Positions 52,501 to 60,031 of a stretch of DNA of 64,000 bases are shown piece by piece (the stretch's first letter is position 1; every line of letters starts with the position of its first letter). The notes under the pieces were generated by a model, which saw only the letters and a program-made list of their open reading frames with translations, did not search any database and was not told where the DNA came from. The DNA lies in NCBI RefSeq assembly GCF_900074915.1, contig NZ_LT222319.1, positions 3,877,001 through 3,941,000 of the forward strand, read 5' to 3'. Made by a program: the position numbers and the translations under genes. This stretch comes from Pseudomonas cerasi (GTDB lineage: Bacteria; Pseudomonadota; Gammaproteobacteria; Pseudomonadales; Pseudomonadaceae).

Positions 52501-55500
52501 GCGCCGACAATCACATGCGCGTTGGTGCCACCGATGCCGAAACTGCTGACCCCGGCCAGAAGCCGACGCCCCTCGGGCCAGGGCCGTGAGGTGCTGGGTA
52601 TGTAGAACGGCGAGCGCTGCAGATCGATTTGCGGATTGATCCGGGCAAAGCCGAGGTTGGGCGGGATCACTCCGTGGAACACGGCAAGCGTCGCGCGAAT
52701 CAACCCGACCACGCCGGCAGCCGCGCCCAGATGACCCACCTGGCTTTTCACTGAAGCCAGTGCGCAACTGGCGGCCAGCGTCGCGCCGAACGCCTTGGTC
52801 AAGGCAGCCACTTCAATCGGGTCGCCCAACAGTGTGCCGGTACCGTGGGCCTCGATGTAGCCCATGTCGGCGCCACTGACCCCGGCCTTGCGCAACGCCT
52901 CGCTGATCACAGCACTCTGCCCCGCCACCGACGGCGCGGTATAACTCATCTTGGCGCGGCCATCGTTGTTCAGCGCAGAGGCTTCGACCAGTGCGTAGAT
53001 CCGGTCGCCGTCGGCTTGGGCACGGTCCAGCGGTTTGAGTACTACCACACCATAACCGCTGGCACCGATGGTGCCGCTGGCGTCGTCACTGAACGGGCGA
53101 CACAGCCCGTCGCGGGAAAAAATGTGCTGTGGACGATAGCGGTAGCCATCGGTCAGAGTCGGGTCGATCAACACCCCGGCGGCCAGCATCACGTCACTGT
53201 CGCCCTGACGCAGCATCGCCGCCGCCAGGTGCACGGCAATCAGTGAGCTGCCGCATGCCGCCTGGACGCTGAGTGCCGGGCCGCCGAGGTCGAGGTGGTA
53301 AGCCGCCTTGGTGGCCAGAAAGTCCTTGTCGTGGTGCAGCGCCATCTGAAAGCCGTCCGGCAGATCACCCTCAGCAGTTTCGCGCAGTATTTGCTGGAAA
53401 TACGTGGTTTCGCCGCAACTGGCGATCAGGCCGATGCGCGGACCGTCGGCTTTGGGCGTGAGCCCGGCATGTTGCAGTGCCTGCACACAGCCCATCAGCA
53501 GGTGCCGCTGTTGCGGGTCCATCAACCGTGCTTCCTGCAGGCTGATGCCGAAATACTCGGGATCGAAATCCAGCAGGCCGGTCAGTTGACTGCGCGCTCC
53601 GACCAGCCCTTCGGCAGCGTCGAACTGCTCGATGCCCAACCGGTTCCCTTGGACCATCGCCCAGAACTCGGCGAGGTTGCTCGCCCCGGCCACATTCACC
53701 GACATGCCGATGATCGCCATGGGTTGTTCGCCAGCCTTGGCACCTCGCTCATTGCCCTCAGCAGCCGCGGGCATTTGGCCTGCTGGTAAGGACAAATGCT
53801 GCGCCAGGCGACGCACACTGACATGCTCGAACAACGCTGCCATTGCCACCGGCTGCGGCAGTGCTTCGTTGTAACGGGCGTGCAGGCGCATCAGGCCAAG
53901 GCTGGTGGCGCCGGCTTCGAAGAAGGTCTGATCAGGCTTGATGTCGCGACCGATGACCGCCACGAACAACTCGCTCAGTTGCTGTTCAAGTGCGCTCAAC
54001 GGCGCCGCAGGCAGCCCGGTGCGTTGCCGTTGCAACACCTCGCCCAGATCTCCCAGCGCCCTGCGATCAATCTTGCCGCTCGGCGTGCGCGGCCAGGTGA
54101 CAACCCGCCGGTACTCGTCGATACGCACATGCGCCGGCAGGTGCAGGCTGATCTGTCGGTCAAACTGCTGTGCATCGGGCAGCGTACCCTCGCTGTGCAA
54201 CCAGGCCACCAGCCGGGGCGGCTCACCCTGCGTGGCCACCACCGCGTTGCTCACCTGAGCGACCTGCATCAGCGCGGCCTCGATCTGCCCCAGTTCAAGA
54301 CGCTGGCCACTGATCTTGATCTGCTGATCGTCCCGGCCCTGGTAGTGCAGGCAGGCGTTTTCATCAGCCCGCGCAAGGTCGCCGGTGCGATAGAACAGGG
54401 TCATGCCCTCAGGCTGCAGCAACTCGACAAAGCGCGCGGCATTCAGCACCGGGTCAGCGAGGTAGCAGCGCGAAATCATCGGCCCTGCCACCAGCAGATA
54501 GCCCTGACTGCCACGCGGCACCGGTCGGTCTTGTTCATCCACCAGCAGCAGACGTGCATTGCTCACTGCACGCCCGATCGGCGCGCGCAGCGGCCAGTCC
54601 TGAACCGCCGCAGGCAAGCGCCAGGCGCTGACCACGTGGGTTTCGGTCGGGCCGTAATGATTGAACAGCCGTGCCTGGGGCATGCCGCCGAACCAGTTGC
54701 GCAATGCCTCGGTGCACAGCAGTTGCTCGCCCGCCGTGATCACTTCGCGCAACGCCTGCGGATACACGCCCTGGCTGACAGCGGTCTGCGCCAGATGCTG
54801 CAAGGCCACACAAGGCAGGAACAACCGCTCGATGCGCGTCTGCACCAGATAGCTCAGCAATGCCTGGGCATCCTGCCGCCAGCGCGGGTTGATCAGGTGG
54901 TAACAGCCTCCGCCGCAGAGGGTGCTGAAAATCTCCTGAAACGACACATCGAACGACAGCATGGAGAATTGCAGGGTCACGGACTTCGCTGGCAACTGCC
55001 CCTCATTGCGCTGCCAGTGCAACAGATTGCAAAGGGTCCGGTCCGGCACCTGAACCCCTTTCGGGGTCCCCGTCGAACCGGACGTGAACAGCGTGTACAA
55101 CGGTCGTTGCCCCGAGTGACGGCGACGCTCGAACGGTCGTGCTGCAGCGCTCAGGTCGACCCGATGACAGATCTGCCGGTCTGCGTTCAATTGCTCCAGT
55201 GCCGCCTCGGTGGCCGCGCTGTACAGCACACAGCCGGGTTGTGCCTGCTGCATGACCTGACGCTGCACCGCCAGCGGATAGCCAGGATCGAGGGGCACAG
55301 CCGTCAAATTGAGCCTGGCCAGCGCCAGCAAGGCCACGATGTGCTCGACCGACGCCTCGAGGTACAGGACCACTTGCAGCGGCGCACCATTTTCCTCCGG
55401 CAGCGGACACTGCTCGATCAGGGTGGCCGCCAGCGTGTCGGCCAGTGCATCCAGTTCGGCGTAGCTGATGCACTGCTGATCGGCGACCAGCGCCGGAGCA

Positions 55501-58500
55501 TCCGGCGTGCAACTCACCTGATAGGCGAACCAGTCGGCCACGGTGTTGAACGGCGGCTCAGCGCTGTCGCCCTGACTGGCGGGCGGCAGGCTGAAGCGGT
55601 AAGGCGTGAGCAGCGCATCAAGGGTGGCCGACGGCTTCTCCAGCAGCAGATCAAGCCCCTGTTGCAACAGCCGATTGACGGCGACCATTTGTGCCGCATC
55701 GAAATAACTGCGCTGGTACTCCCACCAGCATTCCAGTTGGGACCCGGCATCGACCACCAGCAAGGTCAGGGGGCACTTGGCCTGCACCGTCTCGTTGAAT
55801 TCCAGCGTGGCCCGCAGGCCGGTATGGGCCAGCCTGGCGTAGTCAGTGTTTTCCAGCACGAACATGAAATCGAACAGCGCACTGCTCGACGACAGCCGCA
55901 GGTCTTCCACCAGGTCCGCCAGAGCGACGTCCTGCAAGGCCAGCACCTCACGCACCGTGGCGGTTTGCTGATGCATCTGCTGGTCAAGCGGCTTGTCGCC
56001 GTCGAACGCCGTGGGGATCAGCACGGTGTTGGCGAACATCCCGATTGCGTCTTCGAATTCGCTCAGCGGACGGTTGGATACCGGGCTGGCGATGCGTGGC
56101 CGTTCACAACCGGTCAGGGCGTAAATGCTCCAGGCATAGACGCTGAACAGCACCTCATAACGAGTGACGCGCTGGCGGCTGCAAAACCGATCCAGTGCAG
56201 CACTGCGCGTGGCTCCCAGCGGCTGACGATAGAGCCGTGCCTGCGGGTCTGGCTCACGAACCGGCAGCAGCGCGGGCGAAGGCGCCGGGTGCTGACGGTG
56301 CAACCCGGCCAGGGCGCGGCGCTGATCGCGGTAACGCGGGTCGACACGCCATTGCCGTTGCCAGAGTGCGAACTCCAGCGTGCCCAGACCGGGCGAGGTT
56401 TCGGCACTCGGCCGCCCCTGCAGCGCATCGTCGTACAGTTGCACCAGATCATCGAACAACAGGTTCATCGACCAGCCGTCGATGGCCACGTGGTGCAGGT
56501 TCAGCAGCAAGCGACAGCTGCCATCGGCAAACGGCAGCAGCCAGGCCTTACACAGCGCCGATGTTGCCAGATCGAACGGTGTGTCGAAGACCAGGGCTGC
56601 AAAGCTGCGCCAGGTCTGTTCACTGAACGCTCCTGTGGCAAAGGTCTGGCACACCGCGTCCCGTTGGTGAACCTGCTGATGCAGCCCTTCAGCAGCGGAC
56701 ACGAACGCCGTGCGCAGCCCGCTGTGCCGAGTCAGCAGGCGCTGCACGGCGTCGGCCAATGCGTTCAGCTCCACGCCTGCCGCCAGGTGCAGGATGATTG
56801 GCACGTTGTAGGCCGTCGCCTGCGGCGCGCGCTGCTGCATCAACCACAGGCGACTTTGCTCGGCAGTGGCCGGCGCACGCCCTGAACGGTTGACGGGCGG
56901 CGCGGGCGGATAGGCAGATTCCGCACCCTGATCATCGCCAAGGCGCTCGGCCAGTGCCGAAAACGATTCGTTCAGCAGCGCACCCAGGGTGATTTCCCGG
57001 CGCCAGTGTGTGCGGATTGCAGAGCGCAAACGCATGGCCTTGAGCGAGTCGCCGCCGCTGCCCAGCCAGTCATCCTCGCCGTTCAGCTCAGGTTGCGCCA
57101 GCAACCTGCGGGCCTGGGTCAGCAGCCAGTCCAGCGTGGGCGAGTGTTGCTCGTCAGGACGTGAACCGGCCTGTGGTCGCCACGGCTTCAAGGGCTGCTC
57201 CAGCAGCGCACGCTGATCGATCTTGCCATTGCTGGTCAACGGCAGGCGCTGCAGCACAAACAGTTGATGCGGGCGCATCCATACCGCCAGGTTTTCGCGC
57301 AGGTGCTGATCGAAATCGCGATAGTCCAGCGCTTCGCGCGGCACGATGAAGGCCAGCAACTGGTGGTCTTCAGCTGCCTGCCTGCGCGTACAGACATGCA
57401 CCTGCGCCACCTTCGGGTGCTCCAGAATACGCTGCTCGACCTCGCCCGGCTCGATGCGAAAACCGCGGACCTTCACCTGACGGTCAATCCGCCCCAGGTA
57501 CTCGATCAGCCCGTCGGCATTGACCCGCACCTGATCGCCGGTTCGGTAATGCAGCACGTCACCGGCCTCGATTGTCGGCAGGCGCAGGAAATGCTGCGCG
57601 GTCTCTGCGGGACGGTTGCGATAACCGCGTGCGACCCCGCTGCCGCTCAGGTAAAGCTCACCCGCCTCGCCTTGAGCAACCGGGCGCTGTTGCGGGTCGA
57701 GCACTTGCACGCTGGTGTCGGGCAATGGCCGACCGATCGGCACCGCATCACCGGAAAAGTCGCGGGGGATCGTATAGCACACGGCGAAGGTGGTGCATTC
57801 AGTGGGTCCGTAGGCGTTGAAAATCCGGCAGCGGCTGTCGGGATTGGCCTGATACCAGGCACGCACCGCCGCGGCGCTGACCTGCTCACCGCCGATCAGC
57901 ACCTGGCGCAGGCTGGCGAAACAGGTGGGGTTATCTGCGCTCAAGGTGTTGAACAGCGAAACGGTCATGAACAGGCTGTCGACCTGCTGCGTTTCCAGCA
58001 CGCTGGCCAGCTGTTGCGCGTCCTGCAGGTCTGCGTCGGCAATGATGACGCAGCAACCGCCGTTGAGCAGCGGTGCCCACAGTTCGAAATTACAGGCATC
58101 GAACGCCGGGTTGGACAGGCAGGCCACGCGCTCGCCTGCGCGAATGTCGAGGCAGCCGTCGGTCCGGGCCAGACGCAACAGGCCGCGCTCGCCCACCTCC
58201 ACAGCCTTCGGGGTGCCGGTGGTGCCTGAGGTGTAGAACAGGAAACTCGACGCAGCGAAATCCTCGGGCAGCGGCAGTGCCGGTTGATCGGGGAATTCCA
58301 GCAGGGTTTCGACGCTGACGTACCAGCCACGTTGTGGCGCTGCCAGGGTGTCCGCGTCTTCGCCGAGGGTCACCAGCCCGACGCAACCCCCGTCGTCGAG
58401 CATCAGCTGTCGACGCCGGGCCGGGCTGGCCCGATCCAGCGGCACCACCACAGCCCCGACTTTCAGCACGGCGATTATCGTGGCGACCCATTGCCAGCCG

Positions 58501-58718
58501 CGCGGCATGCACAGGGCAATCGGCTTCGCAGGGCCTGCGCCTTGTGCCAGCAGCCCTTTGGCGATGCGTTCGCTGGCGCTGGCCAGTTGCACGTAGGTCA
58601 GCCGTACCTGCCGGTCGATCACGGCGAGCCCCTGAGGATTACGGCGTACCTGCTCGGCAAAACGCGACAGCAGGGTCATGGAGTTGCGGGCGATATTCTC
58701 CTCGTACCGACTCATCAT
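49536..58718 (-). CDS. hybrid NRPS-PKS (A-T-C-A-T-KS-KR-ACP-TE), AT-less
   Basis: The 3060-residue enzyme starts with a loading adenylation domain (about 20-520), a carrier (GGDSL, Ser near 557) and a condensation domain (HHVAIDGWS near 743). A second adenylation domain (about 1060-1550) and carrier (GATSL, near 1604) follow. The ketosynthase (about 1666-2090) keeps Cys in AACGSS and His in EAHGTGT and KSQVGHLG. No acyltransferase follows; a linker and pseudo-KR half lead to the ketoreductase (VLGGTGGIGRTL near 2468; SSS and Tyr in HLDYAAAS). It ends with an ACP (GADSL, near 2750) and thioesterase (GWSFGAW, near 2891). Pocket residues aligned by hand to PheA read DAFFLGATFK (aliphatic, Val/Ile-like) and DVQFIAHVVK (proline). 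Malonyl must come from an AT in trans. It overlaps the upstream gene by four bases. Confidence 0.93.
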   Translation of the reverse strand: MMSRYEENIARNSMTLLSRFAEQVRRNPQGLAVIDRQVRLTYVQLASASERIAKGLLAQGAGPAKPIALCMPRGWQWVATIIAVLKVGAVVVPLDRASPARRRQLMLDDGGCVGLVTLGEDADTLAAPQRGWYVSVETLLEFPDQPALPLPEDFAASSFLFYTSGTTGTPKAVEVGERGLLRLARTDGCLDIRAGERVACLSNPAFDACNFELWAPLLNGGCCVIIADADLQDAQQLASVLETQQVDSLFMTVSLFNTLSADNPTCFASLRQVLIGGEQVSAAAVRAWYQANPDSRCRIFNAYGPTECTTFAVCYTIPRDFSGDAVPIGRPLPDTSVQVLDPQQRPVAQGEAGELYLSGSGVARGYRNRPAETAQHFLRLPTIEAGDVLHYRTGDQVRVNADGLIEYLGRIDRQVKVRGFRIEPGEVEQRILEHPKVAQVHVCTRRQAAEDHQLLAFIVPREALDYRDFDQHLRENLAVWMRPHQLFVLQRLPLTSNGKIDQRALLEQPLKPWRPQAGSRPDEQHSPTLDWLLTQARRLLAQPELNGEDDWLGSGGDSLKAMRLRSAIRTHWRREITLGALLNESFSALAERLGDDQGAESAYPPAPPVNRSGRAPATAEQSRLWLMQQRAPQATAYNVPIILHLAAGVELNALADAVQRLLTRHSGLRTAFVSAAEGLHQQVHQRDAVCQTFATGAFSEQTWRSFAALVFDTPFDLATSALCKAWLLPFADGSCRLLLNLHHVAIDGWSMNLLFDDLVQLYDDALQGRPSAETSPGLGTLEFALWQRQWRVDPRYRDQRRALAGLHRQHPAPSPALLPVREPDPQARLYRQPLGATRSAALDRFCSRQRVTRYEVLFSVYAWSIYALTGCERPRIASPVSNRPLSEFEDAIGMFANTVLIPTAFDGDKPLDQQMHQQTATVREVLALQDVALADLVEDLRLSSSSALFDFMFVLENTDYARLAHTGLRATLEFNETVQAKCPLTLLVVDAGSQLECWWEYQRSYFDAAQMVAVNRLLQQGLDLLLEKPSATLDALLTPYRFSLPPASQGDSAEPPFNTVADWFAYQVSCTPDAPALVADQQCISYAELDALADTLAATLIEQCPLPEENGAPLQVVLYLEASVEHIVALLALARLNLTAVPLDPGYPLAVQRQVMQQAQPGCVLYSAATEAALEQLNADRQICHRVDLSAAARPFERRRHSGQRPLYTLFTSGSTGTPKGVQVPDRTLCNLLHWQRNEGQLPAKSVTLQFSMLSFDVSFQEIFSTLCGGGCYHLINPRWRQDAQALLSYLVQTRIERLFLPCVALQHLAQTAVSQGVYPQALREVITAGEQLLCTEALRNWFGGMPQARLFNHYGPTETHVVSAWRLPAAVQDWPLRAPIGRAVSNARLLLVDEQDRPVPRGSQGYLLVAGPMISRCYLADPVLNAARFVELLQPEGMTLFYRTGDLARADENACLHYQGRDDQQIKISGQRLELGQIEAALMQVAQVSNAVVATQGEPPRLVAWLHSEGTLPDAQQFDRQISLHLPAHVRIDEYRRVVTWPRTPSGKIDRRALGDLGEVLQRQRTGLPAAPLSALEQQLSELFVAVIGRDIKPDQTFFEAGATSLGLMRLHARYNEALPQPVAMAALFEHVSVRRLAQHLSLPAGQMPAAAEGNERGAKAGEQPMAIIGMSVNVAGASNLAEFWAMVQGNRLGIEQFDAAEGLVGARSQLTGLLDFDPEYFGISLQEARLMDPQQRHLLMGCVQALQHAGLTPKADGPRIGLIASCGETTYFQQILRETAEGDLPDGFQMALHHDKDFLATKAAYHLDLGGPALSVQAACGSSLIAVHLAAAMLRQGDSDVMLAAGVLIDPTLTDGYRYRPQHIFSRDGLCRPFSDDASGTIGASGYGVVVLKPLDRAQADGDRIYALVEASALNNDGRAKMSYTAPSVAGQSAVISEALRKAGVSGADMGYIEAHGTGTLLGDPIEVAALTKAFGATLAASCALASVKSQVGHLGAAAGVVGLIRATLAVFHGVIPPNLGFARINPQIDLQRSPFYIPSTSRPWPEGRRLLAGVSSFGIGGTNAHVIVGAAPQQTDRVEDCPACLLLSAHSRTALERDMLAIEAWLNAFPEQQAALLRYLQNGRRALPWRFAMICPPGQTPRLQASSIQEVKLSDVRVNASEHSPQALLDAWYAGASIEGSTGSAPPPWDLPPSAFDLQTFRFKAAARTEQQKSSVVERQPLADWFYQRQWQRVNRLRTNPTGEGREVLVVCSHERLDATTLGSLQSVYRHVIEVQTGNGYQQLGPNRYELDPLDPVALGRLITALDQSGQTATELDWLHALPLSVGGAVDEQSLAAAQWACLDTLSALLQAWGQNAQKTALRLWLLSWQACPVNGQVMRPELAALAGITEVAPQEYPIRCHWLDLPTAQLSTQAPHLAALLAKPALLPRRMAIRDGYLWQPQLLASPLAAPTAASNLLPANGTFLVLGGTGGIGRTLCEHLLRSSQRRVVLLSRGGGCPKELDAYASRIDSIAADIADLARWPTVLEHLRERYGHFDGVIHAAGTGAGSLIRQRDAQVLSEAMASKTRGMLAVEALIEQMTPGFVLYSSSMSALFGGAGHLDYAAASAVLDGFTHYRAHAENGCVRLGINWDIWRDVGMAAASGVGDDAHQRHLAVGMSAQEGCRVFDAAMTAQLPQLLISITDPDTARQFYPVRHSAGSTLADTAPVLTADTAAPDRLPEHLHDCLCKWLGVSALQPDASLYELGADSLTLLDLIDELQAATGVVFQLSQFSHKVSLAEVLALVRASVPEPAADENQWADAVRIDQWHAGAGRERLYLIHPVGGDVQAYRELASALHPDLGVWVIADPALRLPELPNISVDERAQLYLKALQAHHPDGTAWRLAGWSFGAWVTQAMCSLLTEDCEQPLLYLIDPPAPDAGNELAQIGEAQIQQVFQREFSARSGLNTATGAASEDTSRYLQSLIVCCQNNMASMAGHRPVALSRTPVRLFIATQPNPYGMGSAWRMADLQRAWQRLLPHLLSWQALDTDHYGIVAAPWAQVMAEMINADLPAEQG

Positions 58719-60031
58719 TGCGCCTCCTGCGTGTCGAAACGTTGCAGCTCTTGCCTGAGCGTCTGCGAGACCCGATGCACCTCGGCACTTTCCAGCATGT
58801 CCCAGTGCCCGCCGTGCACCAGCCGGGCTCTGTAACCGTTGCCCGCGCGGCGACGCCAGAAGCTGCGCAGCTCATGCAACTGCGTGCGGCTGAAGCCTTC
58901 ACGGGCCTGAATCAACACAATGCGTCCGGCGTGTGGCGCACACTCGTAAGCGGCCATAGCCAGACGGTTGTGGTTGTAAAGATGGAAATACCGCTCGACC
59001 TGCGCGTCTTCGATGCCGGGGTACATGCCGTTGAAGCGCACCAGCTTGTCGCGGAACTCAGCCATGTCCACCGTCCCGATCTGTTGCCGGAACCCCGGGG
59101 CATCCGAGCCCTGGGTATCGAGCAGCACCACCGTCACCTGACGATGGCCGGCAGCCGTCAGACGCCGGGCCATTTCGTACGCCACCAGACCACCGAACGA
59201 CAGCCCGGTGAGCACCAGCGGTTGTGAGGTCAACGCCGCGATCCGCCGCAGATAGGCGTCGGCCATTGCTTCAACGCTCGGCTCGGTGCTTTCTCCAGGG
59301 TTCAACCCCGGCGATTGCACACCGTACACACCGATGCTTTCCGGCAGCTCCTTGGCCAGCGACAGGTAGCAGAACGCCGTGCCGCCCGCCGGGTGAATGC
59401 ACACCACGTTGCGTTGCCCGGCACCGCGCCGGAATTCGATCAGGTTGTCCTGCGCCGCGGCCAGGCTGGCGCCGGTACGCAGCCAGCCGCCCAGCGCCTC
59501 GATGGTCGGGTGGCCGAGGATCACACGCACAGGCACCTCGACGCTGAACGCCCGGCCAATTTCGTAGGCCATCTTGATCGCCGCAATCGATGTCCCGCCG
59601 ACGTTGAAGAAGTTGTCGCGAATGCCGATCTGCGGCACCGGCAGCAGGTCTTTCCAGATCTGATACAGGGTCAGCTCGATATGGTCTCTGGGGCTGCCGA
59701 GGTTGACCTGCCGGTCGGCCAGATCCTGATCGGCCAGTGCCGCCAGGGCGGCACGGTCGATCTTGCCGTTGACCGTCAGCGGCAAGGCGTCCAGCCACAG
59801 ATAAGCGCTGGGCATGACGGCGCTGGACAGGGTCGTTGCCAGGTGCGCACGCAGTGCGGATTCGTCCACTGCGCTGTCGGTGACGCAGCACGCCACCAGG
59901 CGCTGGTTCTGCGCGCTGTCACCGACGATCAACGCCACACTGGTGCGAATACCGGGGAACAGGTCGAGCCGCGCTTCGATTTCACTCAGTGGCACTGACC
60001 CCGCCGAGGCTGACCGACGCTTCGCGGCCAA
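58715..60031 (-). CDS. 3' part of a broken NRPS gene: end of A domain, T, thioesterase
   Basis: This frame (438 codons from a TTG) is not a natural NRPS protein. It begins within an adenylation domain, at the A8 region (SVPLSEIEARL), and contains A10 (LPLTVNGKIDR), a carrier (NVGGTSIAA, Ser about residue 170) and a type I thioesterase (VCIHPAGGTAFCYLSLA; GLSFGG with the catalytic Ser; final HGGHWDML). About 430 residues of the A domain are missing upstream. The preceding frame ends here, one base out of phase, after the start of a cyclization domain. The gene is therefore most simply the 3' remainder of a deleted NRPS. A product could arise by re-initiation but would not activate an amino acid. 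Confidence 0.85.
   Translation of the reverse strand: MAAKRRSASAGSVPLSEIEARLDLFPGIRTSVALIVGDSAQNQRLVACCVTDSAVDESALRAHLATTLSSAVMPSAYLWLDALPLTVNGKIDRAALAALADQDLADRQVNLGSPRDHIELTLYQIWKDLLPVPQIGIRDNFFNVGGTSIAAIKMAYEIGRAFSVEVPVRVILGHPTIEALGGWLRTGASLAAAQDNLIEFRRGAGQRNVVCIHPAGGTAFCYLSLAKELPESIGVYGVQSPGLNPGESTEPSVEAMADAYLRRIAALTSQPLVLTGLSFGGLVAYEMARRLTAAGHRQVTVVLLDTQGSDAPGFRQQIGTVDMAEFRDKLVRFNGMYPGIEDAQVERYFHLYNHNRLAMAAYECAPHAGRIVLIQAREGFSRTQLHELRSFWRRRAGNGYRARLVHGGHWDMLESAEVHRVSQTLRQELQRFDTQEAQ

Noticed and set aside
53796..56885. A frame of more than 1000 codons on the plus strand
   Set aside because: It is antisense to the NRPS-PKS gene and has no recognisable domain.
59982..60031. A programmed frameshift joining the two NRPS frames
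   Set aside because: A frameshift could not restore the missing cyclization and adenylation domain sequence; deletion is the simpler reading.
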